Shown here: one piece after another, positions 37,006-45,588 of the stretch | Position numbering within the stretch: position 1 is the first letter of the stretch | How the letters are laid out: every line of letters starts with the position of its first letter | Assembly: GCA_041395105.1 (NCBI GenBank) | Contig: JAWLBB010000008.1 | Location: forward strand, 62,001 to 126,000 | Direction: 5' to 3' | DNA: 64,000 bases | DNA from: Opitutaceae bacterium | Lineage (GTDB): Bacteria > Verrucomicrobiota > Verrucomicrobiia > Opitutales > Opitutaceae | Notes under the pieces: generated by a model | Told to the model about the DNA's origin: nothing | The model's database searches: none | What the model saw: the letters and a program-made list of their open reading frames with translations, nothing else | Program-made: the position numbers and the translations under genes

Positions 37006-38025
37006 ATGACATCGAATTCTGGTTTTGCCTTTCTTCCCTATTCCGGACTCTCACTGCTGGCTCTGGCAGTGTTGCTGGTGGCTGCGGTTGTCCTGAGGCG
37101 CCAGTTGCCGATTTTCCAGCGACTGGGGCCGGATCTGGCGATCATTTCGAGACCGATGGGCGGGCTGCAGGAATGGCGAGAGGCCACCCGTTTCGGCGGA
37201 CTGGCGGTGGAACGCGGTATTCTGGCCGTGGCCCTGGGCTCGGCCATGGGCGTTTTCTGTCTGAACGCCGCGGCCTGGTCCATGCCCACCTGGGTCTATG
37301 TCCTGACCTGCATGGCCGCAGTGGCCCTGGTGGGTCTGACCGGGTTTTTCGCGGGACAGGCCCTTCACTTCGGCCGACGGGCCCTGGCCAGCCGGCAGCG
37401 TTTTCTCGGCAAGCGGATGGTCCATGATGCCCTCAATGGGCTGGTGGCGGCGAAGTATATCGCCGTTCACGACCTGAGTCTGGATGGTCTGGGTCTGGAT
37501 CACGTGGTCATCGGACCGAGCGGGGTCTTTCTGCTGGAAACCCAGACGGTGATGCAACACCGGAGCCGGTTCGAGACTGGTGATTCCTATCAGGCGACTT
37601 ATGACGGGCGCAGCATGGTCTTCCGCCGTCGCCGTCTGAACGGTCCGCTCGACGCGGTCCGCAAAAAGTCCATTCGTCTGGCCGAGTGGCTTTTCGACAA
37701 GGTGGGCGAGAAGATCGTGGTCAAGCCGGTCCTGGTCGTGCCGGGGTGGCGGGTCGAACGTTTCGGGCAGGGTCTGGTGCGGGTCGCCAATCAGGTTGAA
37801 CTGCCGGAAGTCCTCGAAGCAGCAGCCGATGAAGAGCTCTTCCGGGAGAATCTGGCGGTCCGGATCGAGAGCGGCTTGAAGGAAATTCAGGTGAATCTCG
37901 ATCAGCCGGACCTGGAGCCTGAATTGGACGAGGTTGCCGAGGACGGCGAGCCGGCCCGTTCGAAGCGCTGGTGGTCGCTCAGGCCCAGGCTGAAGAAGCG
38001 GGCGAAGACCAAGAGGCTATCCTGA
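37006..38025 (+). CDS. NERD-domain membrane protein
   Basis: 339 residues (351 if ATG 36970 is used). Two or three hydrophobic helices occur within about 10-120 (LSLLALAVLLVAAVVL; VYVLTCMAAVALVGLTGF). A nuclease-related (NERD) domain spans about 140-240, containing LGLDHVVIGPSGVFLLETQT, the usual D/E-x-T core strand. The C-terminus is acidic then strongly basic (RPRLKKRAKTKR). NERD domains resemble Holliday-junction/PD-(D/E)xK-like nucleases, but activity is unproven for most. The residue usually read as ETK is ETQ here, so catalysis is doubtful. Monocistronic; followed by a cluster of hairpins. Confidence 0.8.
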   Translation: MTSNSGFAFLPYSGLSLLALAVLLVAAVVLRRQLPIFQRLGPDLAIISRPMGGLQEWREATRFGGLAVERGILAVALGSAMGVFCLNAAAWSMPTWVYVLTCMAAVALVGLTGFFAGQALHFGRRALASRQRFLGKRMVHDALNGLVAAKYIAVHDLSLDGLGLDHVVIGPSGVFLLETQTVMQHRSRFETGDSYQATYDGRSMVFRRRRLNGPLDAVRKKSIRLAEWLFDKVGEKIVVKPVLVVPGWRVERFGQGLVRVANQVELPEVLEAAADEELFRENLAVRIESGLKEIQVNLDQPDLEPELDEVAEDGEPARSKRWWSLRPRLKKRAKTKRLS

Positions 38026-38060
38026 GTCAAGGGGTTTCAGGAGGGATCACGAGATGTGGC

Positions 38061-38153
38061 CGCGGCAGTCTCTTGCCGCGTATCCAGGTTGACACGCCCC
38101 AAGTGACTGGGGCGACTACACATGACGATTTCACGAACAGGAAATGCCTGTTC
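38061..38153. repeat. Three consecutive hairpins in the NERD-hemH gap
   Basis: Stem 1 is CGCGGCA/TGCCGCG (38061-38067, 38074-38080). Stem 2 is CGCCCC/GGGGCG (38095-38100, 38109-38114). Stem 3 is GAACAGG/CCTGTTC (38135-38141, 38147-38153). They lie between convergent genes. Possible roles are bidirectional termination or a mobile extragenic element; no T-tract is obvious. Confidence 0.55.
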
Positions 38154-38246
38154 TGAGCCAAAGAGTTGCTTACTTTAGTGCCATTCGGGACAGCCGTTGA
38201 GGGTTGAGGCGATTCCGGTCGGTCACCCGCGGGACTGTCAGTCAGG

Positions 38247-39269
38247 TCAGGGCTGCGCGTTCCACTCGTTGACCCGGTCGGTCAGGAATTGAATCCAGGC
38301 CGGATGGTCATTCAGGCAGGGAATATGCTCGAACTCGCGTCCACCGGCTTCGAGGAAGGTATCGCGTCCGGCCATGGCGATCTCCTCGAGTGTCTCGAGG
38401 CAATCGGAGACGAAAGCGGGGGTGATGACCAGAAGCCGGCCGATCCCTTGCTTGCCGAACCGTTCGAGTTCGAAATCGGTGTAGGGCTGGAGCCAGGGTT
38501 CTCCCGCGAGGCGGGATTGAAAGGAGACGGAGTAGCGATCGGGCGCGATTCCGGCGCGGGCGACGAGGGCGGCGGTGGTATTGAGGCATTGGGCCTTGTA
38601 GCAGGTAGCGTGGGCCGGACTGCAGGTTTCGCAACAGTTGGCCACGATCGTGCAATGGCTCCGGGAGGAGTCGGCCTTCCGCAGATGACGTACCGGGATA
38701 CCGTGGTAGCTGAAGAGGAGATGATCGTAACCTTTTTCGAGATGGGGTCGGGTCGATTGAAAGAGGGCCTCGATATAGTCCGGGTGGTCGAAGAACGGTT
38801 GTTGGGAGGTGACCCGGATCCCGGGGTGGCGTTCGCGGATCACTTCATGCACGCGTGCCACCACGGTCTCGTAGCTGGACATGGCGTAATGCGGGTAAAG
38901 GGGCACGAGAAAGATCTCCTCCGTACCGTCGTCGGCCATTGTCCGGATGACGTCGGGGATCGAGGGCGAACCGTAGCGCATGGCGAGGTGGACGGGTTGA
39001 TCGACCCGGTCGGAAAGGAGGTCGCGAACCTGCCGGCTGATGAGCGTGAGCGGCGAGCCCTCGGGCCGCCAGACCTTGGCGTAGGCATGGGCCGATTGTT
39101 TCGGTCGTCTGGGCAGGATGAAGCACTTGAGCACGAATTGCTGCACCGGCTTCGGGATATCGAGGACCCGGTCGTCCGAGAGGAACTCGTCCAGGTAGCG
39201 TCGGACATCCCGGGTCGAGGTCGAATCAGGGGAACCAAGGTTGACGAGGAGTACTGCCCGTTTGGCCAT
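38247..39269 (-). CDS. hemH: Ferrochelatase
   Basis: 340-residue enzyme inserting Fe2+ into protoporphyrin IX, the final heme step. The N-terminal LLVNLGSPDS and DEFLSDDRV are canonical. The metal-binding/catalytic His is H189 in SYHGIP, and the acidic FVSDCLETLEEI motif (E292 and E295-296 region) is intact. A cysteine-rich segment (C206, C212, C213, C216, C223, C228) follows the His and resembles the insert of ferrochelatases reported with iron-sulfur clusters, although cluster binding here is inference. It lies on the same strand as hemE-hemN-hemY but is separated from them by an opposite-strand gene at 39368-40099. Confidence 0.96.
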   Translation of the reverse strand: MAKRAVLLVNLGSPDSTSTRDVRRYLDEFLSDDRVLDIPKPVQQFVLKCFILPRRPKQSAHAYAKVWRPEGSPLTLISRQVRDLLSDRVDQPVHLAMRYGSPSIPDVIRTMADDGTEEIFLVPLYPHYAMSSYETVVARVHEVIRERHPGIRVTSQQPFFDHPDYIEALFQSTRPHLEKGYDHLLFSYHGIPVRHLRKADSSRSHCTIVANCCETCSPAHATCYKAQCLNTTAALVARAGIAPDRYSVSFQSRLAGEPWLQPYTDFELERFGKQGIGRLLVITPAFVSDCLETLEEIAMAGRDTFLEAGGREFEHIPCLNDHPAWIQFLTDRVNEWNAQP

Positions 39270-39367
39270 ATGCGGGTATTGCTTGGTTCTTTCCGGGCGG
39301 TTGTCAAACGACCGCGGTGGCCGCGGGGAGTTGCGAGGGGACTGAAATCGGCTTATGGGTGAAGGAC

Positions 39368-40099
39368 ATGCGTTTGATCACGATTTCCCTCCACGTCCTT
39401 CTTCTTCTGCTGCCGGTGCGTTTTGCTCTTGCTGATGAGCAGGCGGATCTGGCCTTCCTGCAGGCCTCGGCCGCTCTTGATGGTGCCCTGATCCCGGCAT
39501 TGATTGCCGTCAGAGAGGGAGAGGCCTCCGGTGTCGGGGTGCAATTGGATAAGGTGACCGAAGCCTGGCAGGCCTACCGGTCGGATCAGCTCGCCATCCT
39601 CAAGACGGCTCCGGGTTGGGCGATGACCCGGGGCGGCATGGAACGTCGACTGGAGATGGCGAAGCGCTTTGTCGGAAACGGAGATGTTTCCATGGCCCGG
39701 CTCGTCCTCGACCAGATGCAGGTTGACCTGTTTCGTCTGCGTCAGTCGCTCGGTCGGGAAACGTTCGTCGACCGGTTGGTGGGCTTCCACGAAGAAATGG
39801 AGTCGATCCTCGCCGAAACGGAAACCGGCCGGAAGACGAATGATCCGGAGTCGTTGAGGAAAGGGATCGAAGCGCTGGAGAATTCTTGGGAGGCGATTGA
39901 AGCCGAAGGGGTGGACAGCGCCGTCTACGGTCTGCTCTGGGAGGACGCCACGAAGGTAAAGGGCCTGATCGCGGCGGAGAGCGTGGCGATACGCCAGTTG
40001 GGCGAGGCCGTGGATCGTGGTCGGGATGATGATCTTGGCGATCTGGCCGAGGCGGTCAGAACTGCGTTTCGGGACGTCGTGCTCTTTTTTGGGGAATAG
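39368..40099 (+). CDS. Exported all-helical protein of unknown function
   Basis: 243 residues. The signal peptide MRLITISLHVLLLLLPVRFALA is followed by DEQADL, then a chain almost wholly predicted alpha-helical and rich in Glu/Arg/Leu, without cysteine pairs. It resembles small periplasmic helical-bundle proteins but no family is recognised. ATG 39368 is selected from the signal peptide; an upstream ATG at 39317 adds a non-signal segment. It is embedded between hemH and hemY on the opposite strand, so relation to heme metabolism is possible but not shown. The helical bundle could bind a cofactor, though there is no CxxCH. Confidence 0.7.
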   Translation: MRLITISLHVLLLLLPVRFALADEQADLAFLQASAALDGALIPALIAVREGEASGVGVQLDKVTEAWQAYRSDQLAILKTAPGWAMTRGGMERRLEMAKRFVGNGDVSMARLVLDQMQVDLFRLRQSLGRETFVDRLVGFHEEMESILAETETGRKTNDPESLRKGIEALENSWEAIEAEGVDSAVYGLLWEDATKVKGLIAAESVAIRQLGEAVDRGRDDDLGDLAEAVRTAFRDVVLFFGE

Positions 40100-40129
40100 T
40101 GGCGGAGACTGCTCCTTCGTTCGGACTGC

Positions 40130-41494
40130 TCAACGTTTCGCCAGGAAATCCAGGGTGGCTCCGGCGAGTCGCCTGCCGCCCTCGATGCAATAGGAGAGGG
40201 AGATCCCGTCACGGGCATTGCCACCGATCTGGAGTCCGGGGTTTTCCCTTTCGACCCTGAGGGTGGCTTGAAGGAAGCGACCGTGCCCGACTTCGTATTG
40301 TGGAATGGCCCGGGGCCAGAGGCGCCGGTGTTCGAAGACGGGCGCGCCGTGGAGGCCAAGGAGCTTCTCCAGATCGCGGAGAATGAGGGCCCGCAGTTCG
40401 TCGATGGGAAGACCGGCCAGTTCCGGGGCACGGGTGCCACCGACAAAGGTTGTCAGGAGAACGTGGTCTTCCGGTGCCCGACCCGGAAACAGGGATGAAC
40501 TGAAAAGGGTTCCGAGGATCCTGAACGGTTCGAGGGCGGGGATGAGGGCTCCGAATCCGTCGAGGGGGTGGGCGATCTGGTCCCGTCGAAAGCCCATGGC
40601 GTAGCTGACGACCGGGGGATGTTTGATTTCGCCCATGGTCCTGAGCACCTCGCTTCCCCGGATCCGGAGGGACGCCAGGGCGGTGGCCGGCAGGGCAAGA
40701 ACCACGGCGTCGGCTTGGATTGTTTCGGTGGAGGAGGGCTGGCCGACGCGGATTCGCCATTGGCCGTCGAAGTCCAGTCCGGCGACCGGGGTGGAGAGGC
40801 GAACCGGTTCCCGGAGTGAGTCCGCCAGCTGTCTGGGCAACGCCTGCAGGCCGTCGGGGAAGGAGACCAGACGGGTGCGGTAGAGGGTGCCGGCCCGCCG
40901 CCGTTCCCGGCGGCGGGCGACAGACCCGAGGATCAGGGAGCGGTGGTCCTGTTCGAGGTTGAAGAGCTTGGGGAAACCGTAGCGGACTGAGAGTTGATCG
41001 GGATTGCCGGCATACACCCCGCCGACAAAGGGGGTGATGGCGTAGTCGAGCATTTCCCGACCCAATCGGCGCAGGACGAAGGAGGAAAGGGATTCGTCGG
41101 TATCGGGTGGGGGTTTGCGGGCAAAGAGCTCTCCGATCAGCCGCAGTTTGGCTTTGAAGGAAAAGAGAGGCGTCCCGAGGAAGCCGACGGGTGAGCCGGG
41201 AACCGCGATGGCGCGGCCGTGGCGGACAAGGTAGCGTTTGGAGGCGGCGGGATCGGCCTCGATCAGGTTCAGCCGCGGAGCTGCCTCCCGGAGCCAGTTC
41301 TCGTGCTCGGCCGAAGACAGCTGGATGGTATTGGGACCCTCTTCCACGAGGTAACCGGAGTTCTGGATCGAGCGGATGTTTCCGCCGACCTGAGAACCCG
41401 CTTCAAAGACGGTCACCCGGTGGCCGGCCCTCTCGATTCGTGAAGCCGCGCCCAATCCCGTAAGACCGGCTCCGATGACTGCGACGTTGGCCAT
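40130..41494 (-). CDS. hemY: Oxygen-dependent protoporphyrinogen oxidase
   Basis: 454-residue flavoprotein converting protoporphyrinogen IX to protoporphyrin IX. The FAD dinucleotide motif is GAGLTGLG at 8-15 followed by VTVFEAGSQVGGNIRS. GPNTIQ and the C-terminal IGGNARDGISLSYCIEGGR are hallmarks of the PPOX/HemY family (the latter holds the second FAD-contact motif). Length is close to the usual 450-500. It lies 16 bp after hemN on the same strand, so it is probably co-transcribed with hemE-hemN. It uses O2, unlike HemN, so the pathway spans aerobic and anaerobic chemistry. Confidence 0.93.
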   Translation of the reverse strand: MANVAVIGAGLTGLGAASRIERAGHRVTVFEAGSQVGGNIRSIQNSGYLVEEGPNTIQLSSAEHENWLREAAPRLNLIEADPAASKRYLVRHGRAIAVPGSPVGFLGTPLFSFKAKLRLIGELFARKPPPDTDESLSSFVLRRLGREMLDYAITPFVGGVYAGNPDQLSVRYGFPKLFNLEQDHRSLILGSVARRRERRRAGTLYRTRLVSFPDGLQALPRQLADSLREPVRLSTPVAGLDFDGQWRIRVGQPSSTETIQADAVVLALPATALASLRIRGSEVLRTMGEIKHPPVVSYAMGFRRDQIAHPLDGFGALIPALEPFRILGTLFSSSLFPGRAPEDHVLLTTFVGGTRAPELAGLPIDELRALILRDLEKLLGLHGAPVFEHRRLWPRAIPQYEVGHGRFLQATLRVERENPGLQIGGNARDGISLSYCIEGGRRLAGATLDFLAKR

Positions 41495-41510
41495 GGCGGA
41501 CGGGAGTGGG

Positions 41511-42875
41511 TCAGATTGTCTTGGAAAAGCGATTGGGCGCTTTGCCGAGATAGGCGTCGAAGAGCATCGCGAGATTCCTCAGGAGGAGGCGTCCCATATC
41601 GGTCACCTGGAATCCGGTCGGGGTCGACTCGATCAGGCCGTCGACTTCGAACTGGCCGAGCGCCTCGACAGCCGAGGCGAAGTAGTCGCGGAAGTCGATC
41701 TCGAGTTCGCGGCCGATCTGGTCGAAATCGAGTTCGAGGTCGCACATCAGGCGCATGATGACCGTCCGGCGGATGACGTCATCGCGGTTGAGGCGGACCG
41801 CCCGGGAAATGGGCAGGCGGCCGGAATCCACCGCCTTGTAGTATTCAGGCAGGGTTTTTTCGTTCTGCCGGTAATGCGCGTCGATCTGGGAAATCGAGGA
41901 CATTCCAAAACTGTAGATGTCGGCGCCGGCCAGGGTGCTGTAGCCCTGGAAATTGCGCTGCAGGGTCTTGGATTGCTGGGCGAGCGAGAGTTCGTCCCCG
42001 GCCCGGGCGAAGTGATCCATCCCGATATAGCGGTAACCCCTGGAGGTGAGCTTCTCCGTGACCAGCTTGAGCATGCCCAGTTTCGTGTCGGCTCCCGGCA
42101 GGACCTTGAGCAGCTTCTGGGCCGGTTTCATCCAGGGGACATGGGCGTAATTGAAGACGGCGAAGCGGTCGGGGCCGATCTCGAGGGCGATCTCAAGGGT
42201 CTGGTCGAAGGTGGTCTCGTTCTGATGGGGCAGCCCGTAGATGAGATCAAAATTCACCGAGCGAAATCCGGCTTCGCGGATCCACTCGACCGTTTGTTCG
42301 GTCACGGCGCGAGGCTGGATCCGGTTGACCGCCTCCTGAACTTCCGAATTGAAATCCTGGATACCAATGGAGGCGCGATTGATCCCGATCCGGGCAAAGG
42401 CCTCGACGTGTTCCCGGGTCAGCCGCCTCGGGTCGAGCTCGACGCTGCATTCCGCGCCGTTTTCGAAATTGAAGGCGCGATGGATGATGGATCCCAGGCG
42501 GTCGATTTCGACCGGTTCGAGAAAACTCGGGGTACCGCCGCCGAAGTGCATCTGGACCACCTTCCGATCCGGGTGCAGAAGGTGCCGGGTCAGTTCGATT
42601 TCCTTTTCGAGGTGGTCGAGGTAGACGGGGGTTCGGCCGTGATCACCACCGATCACGGTGGTGCATCCGCAGAACCAGCAGAGGGTCTCGCAGAAAGGCA
42701 GATGAAAATAGAGGGAAAGGGGGCGGGGCTCGCGGTTGTTTTCCCGGATGTCGTCGATCAGGGGCTGCGGATCGTCGACCTCGGCGAACTGGACGGCGGT
42801 CGGGTAGGAGGTGTAGCGGGGCCCCGGCAGGTCGTACTTCCGGACTAGGTCGAGGTTTACGGAAAGGTGCTTCAT
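41511..42875 (-). CDS. hemN: Oxygen-independent coproporphyrinogen III oxidase
   Basis: 454-residue radical SAM enzyme making protoporphyrinogen IX. The [4Fe-4S] motif CETLCWFC gives C62, C66 and C69, with the additional C71 typical of true HemN. HFGGGTPSFL and IGIQDFNSEVQEAVNRIQP are the SAM-binding signatures. The N-terminal DLVRKYDLPGPRYTSYPTA is characteristic of HemN rather than HemW. The length fits. The ATG at 42875 overlaps the hemE stop by 4 bp, so translation is coupled. hemY follows 16 bp downstream. Confidence 0.96.
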   Translation of the reverse strand: MKHLSVNLDLVRKYDLPGPRYTSYPTAVQFAEVDDPQPLIDDIRENNREPRPLSLYFHLPFCETLCWFCGCTTVIGGDHGRTPVYLDHLEKEIELTRHLLHPDRKVVQMHFGGGTPSFLEPVEIDRLGSIIHRAFNFENGAECSVELDPRRLTREHVEAFARIGINRASIGIQDFNSEVQEAVNRIQPRAVTEQTVEWIREAGFRSVNFDLIYGLPHQNETTFDQTLEIALEIGPDRFAVFNYAHVPWMKPAQKLLKVLPGADTKLGMLKLVTEKLTSRGYRYIGMDHFARAGDELSLAQQSKTLQRNFQGYSTLAGADIYSFGMSSISQIDAHYRQNEKTLPEYYKAVDSGRLPISRAVRLNRDDVIRRTVIMRLMCDLELDFDQIGRELEIDFRDYFASAVEALGQFEVDGLIESTPTGFQVTDMGRLLLRNLAMLFDAYLGKAPNRFSKTI

Positions 42876-43897
42876 CGGAATCTCTCCACGGTTTCAACAA
42901 GGGCGGCCATGCATTCGATTTTCGCCTGGGGATGGATGCCGTGTCCGAGATTGACGATGTACCCGGGCCTGCCCCGCATGGACTCGAGGAGGCGGTTGGT
43001 TTCGCGGACGACGGTCGTGGGTGTGGTTTCCATCAGGATCGGATCAAGGTTTCCCTGGAGGGCGAGCGAATCAGGCAGTCTGGCACGGGCTTCGGCCATG
43101 TCGACTGTCCAGTCGAGGCTGAGCACCTGAATGCCGGATTCGGCCTGGAGCCCGGCACTGGCGTAGGTATTGCGTGCGTAAAGAATGACCGGGACCCGGC
43201 CATTGACGATCCGGACGAGCCGACGGATCCATTGGAGGGACCCGCGGTCGTAGTCGACCCCGGGAAGGGCGCCTCCCCATGAGTCGAAGATCTGGACGGC
43301 ATCGACACCGGCCGCAATCTGGCCATCGAGGTATTGACCAACCGCTTCGGTCAGCCGTTCCATGAGTCTTTCGAAGAGCCCGGGCTGTGAGTGAAAGAGA
43401 TTCTTGGCGGCAGTGAATTCCTTGGAACTGCCTCCCTCGATCATGTAGGTCGCGAGTGTCCAGGGGGATCCGGCAAAGCCGAGGAGGGCCTTGTCCGGGG
43501 AGAGAGCCTTCCGGACCTGCCGGATGGCCCGGTAGACGTAATCGAGGCGGGGGCGGACGTCGCCGGTCAGGAGTCGGTCGAAGTCGCCGTCCGACCGGAT
43601 GGCGAAATCCATCGCGATACCGCCTCCGTCGCGGAAGGAATAGGGCAGACCCATCGCCTCGGGCACGACGAGGATATCGGAAAAGAGAATGGCGGCGTCG
43701 AGGTCGAAGCGGCGGAGGGGCTGAAGAGTGACTTCGGTGGCCAGGTCCGGGGTCGTCACCAGGGTCACGAAATCGTGTTTGGCCCGCAGATCGCGGTACT
43801 CCGGGAGATAGCGGCCGGCCTGACGCATGACCCAGACGGGCGGTCGGTCCACCGGCTGGTTGTGGCAGGCATTGAGAAAGCGTTCCCTGGAAGTCAT
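42872..43897 (-). CDS. hemE: Uroporphyrinogen decarboxylase
   Basis: 341-residue enzyme decarboxylating uroporphyrinogen III to coproporphyrinogen III. The N-terminal RPPVWVMRQAGRYLPEYR is the diagnostic family motif (substrate-binding Arg residues), with FSDILVVPEAMG and the GFAGSPWTLATYMIEGG motif also intact. The C-terminal YIVNLGHGIHPQA is canonical. Length is normal. It is the first gene of the hemE-hemN-hemY operon; the stop overlaps the hemN ATG. Confidence 0.97.
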   Translation of the reverse strand: MTSRERFLNACHNQPVDRPPVWVMRQAGRYLPEYRDLRAKHDFVTLVTTPDLATEVTLQPLRRFDLDAAILFSDILVVPEAMGLPYSFRDGGGIAMDFAIRSDGDFDRLLTGDVRPRLDYVYRAIRQVRKALSPDKALLGFAGSPWTLATYMIEGGSSKEFTAAKNLFHSQPGLFERLMERLTEAVGQYLDGQIAAGVDAVQIFDSWGGALPGVDYDRGSLQWIRRLVRIVNGRVPVILYARNTYASAGLQAESGIQVLSLDWTVDMAEARARLPDSLALQGNLDPILMETTPTTVVRETNRLLESMRGRPGYIVNLGHGIHPQAKIECMAALVETVERFR

Positions 43898-43966
43898 TCC
43901 AGGTATGAAAACAACTACTGGACCGGATCGGGCAACACCAAACGGTTGACGCCCGGGTTTGACCGG

Positions 43967-44857
43967 TCAGTTCGGCGAGCGCAGAACACCGCGTCCCTCG
44001 AGGCGGGAGCGGACAAGACGGCCGATCATGCCGTAGCGTGGACTGGCGAGGGCGGAGGCCAGAAAGAGGAAGCCGAGTGCCATGACGATGCAGGCTCCGC
44101 TGGCGAGTCCAAAGTGGTAGCTGGTGAGGAGACCGGCGACCGAACTGACCATGGCAGCGGCGATTGCCAGGCCGAATAGGACCGTCAGGCGGTCGGTCCA
44201 GAGGTAAGCGGTGACGGCGGGGAGGATGAAGAGTCCGAGGGCAAGAACGATGCCCATGGCCTGAAGGGCGGCCAGGAGGTTGATTGAGGTGAGAGCGAGG
44301 ATCGAGAGGTGTATGAATCCGCCGTGTCCTCCGGTGGCGCGGAAAAAGATCGGGTCGAATGTCTCCAGAATGAGGCTGCGTTGAAAAAGGACCACGACGG
44401 CGACGGCGAGGGTTGAGGCGCCCGCGGCCAGGTAGAGATCCGCCTGGGTCACTCCGAGGATATTCCCAAAAAGCATGGGCAGGAGTTTGACCTGTGGCCC
44501 GATTGCGGTGAGCAGGGCGACGCCCAGTCCGAAGAGGACGATGAAGATGGCGGCGAAGGCGGCTTCCTCCTTGACCCGGGTCAGGCGGCTGATGAGGGCG
44601 CTGCCGAGAGTCGTCAGAAGGCCGGCGGCGAGGGCGCCGGCGAAAAGTCCGATCGGACTGGGGCCGAAAAAGAGATAAGAGAGGCCGATGCCCGGCAGGA
44701 GGGAATGGGCGAGGGCATCGCCCATCAGGGCGAGGCGGCGGAGGACGAGAAGGGATCCGAGAAGGCCGCCGCTCACGCTCAGAAAGAGAGCCGAGGCCAA
44801 TCCCCGCTGCATGAACTCGAATCGGAACGGGTCAAGAAATATGGTTTCGAGACTCAT
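43967..44857 (-). CDS. Metal ABC transporter permease (ZnuB/MntB type)
   Basis: 296-residue integral membrane protein with seven to nine hydrophobic helices. LGSLLVLRRLALMGDALAHSLLPGIGLSYLF is the cytoplasmic coupling segment diagnostic of Zn/Mn/Fe ABC-3 permeases. GIVLALGLFILPAVTAYLWTDRL matches the second conserved segment. It is the last gene of the operon; its ATG overlaps the ATPase stop (ATGA). Whether the metal is zinc, manganese or iron cannot be told from this subunit alone. Confidence 0.94.
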   Translation of the reverse strand: MSLETIFLDPFRFEFMQRGLASALFLSVSGGLLGSLLVLRRLALMGDALAHSLLPGIGLSYLFFGPSPIGLFAGALAAGLLTTLGSALISRLTRVKEEAAFAAIFIVLFGLGVALLTAIGPQVKLLPMLFGNILGVTQADLYLAAGASTLAVAVVVLFQRSLILETFDPIFFRATGGHGGFIHLSILALTSINLLAALQAMGIVLALGLFILPAVTAYLWTDRLTVLFGLAIAAAMVSSVAGLLTSYHFGLASGACIVMALGFLFLASALASPRYGMIGRLVRSRLEGRGVLRSPN

Positions 44858-45588
44858 GGCGTGGGTGGAACGGGAGCGTCATTGCCGTAGGCGGTACGGA
44901 TATTTTCGGCGCTCAGAACGGTGTCGGGGTCGCCGGTCGCGATGACGCGGGTCCGGAGAAGGATTGCCTGGTCGAAGTAACGTCGGGCGAGTTCCAGGTC
45001 ATGGACGACGGCCAGCAGGGTGCGGCCCTGGCTTTTCCATTTCCGGAAGAGCGTGAGGAGATCGGCGGTCGCCCGCATGTCCAGATTGCTGAACGGTTCG
45101 TCGAGGAGGAAGATGTCTGCCCCCTGGGCGAGCGCGCGGGCGAGAAAGACCCGTTGTTGCTGTCCGCCCGAGAGCTTCCGGATCTGGCGGTCGATGATGT
45201 TTTCGAGTCCCATCTCCTGGATGGCTGAGCGGACAGCCTCGTGATCGTCGGGACCGAATCCGCGAAAGGGACCGAGGTGCGGGTAGCGTCCCTGCTTGAC
45301 CACGGAGCCGACGGTGATGGGAAAATCCCAGTCGATTTCCGCCCGCTGGGGCAGATAAGCCAGGCGGGGGAGGGCGTGATGGGCGTGAGAGTCGCCGATC
45401 CGGATTTCGCCGGAGCTGAGCGGATGCCAGCCGAGGATTGATCGAAGAAGGGTGGTCTTGCCGGCGCCGTTGGGACCGACCACCGCGGTCAGGGAGTTGC
45501 AGAGGAATTGGGCGTCGACCGCCTCGAGGGCGGGTCGCCGTCCAAAGTGGACGGATACGTCATGGAACCGAAGGATGTAGGGGTTCAC
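44854..45588 (-). CDS. Metal ABC transporter ATP-binding protein (ZnuC/MntA type)
   Basis: 244-residue ABC ATPase. Walker A is GPNGAGKTT, followed by LLRSILGW. The Q-loop region YLPQRAEIDWDFPITV is typical of metal-uptake ATPases. The signature LSGGQQQRVFLARAL, Walker B IFLLDEPFSNLD and the H-loop VVHDLE are intact. It starts at a GTG overlapping the upstream gene's stop by 4 bp (GTGA). It powers the permease at 43967. The C-terminus ends in a short proline-rich tail. Confidence 0.95.
   Translation of the reverse strand: MNPYILRFHDVSVHFGRRPALEAVDAQFLCNSLTAVVGPNGAGKTTLLRSILGWHPLSSGEIRIGDSHAHHALPRLAYLPQRAEIDWDFPITVGSVVKQGRYPHLGPFRGFGPDDHEAVRSAIQEMGLENIIDRQIRKLSGGQQQRVFLARALAQGADIFLLDEPFSNLDMRATADLLTLFRKWKSQGRTLLAVVHDLELARRYFDQAILLRTRVIATGDPDTVLSAENIRTAYGNDAPVPPTP

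Noticed and set aside
41475..42848. 457-codon plus-strand frame opposite hemN
   Set aside because: It is antisense to the radical SAM gene with intact motifs; composition (Gly/Val/Asp-rich) is that of a shadow.
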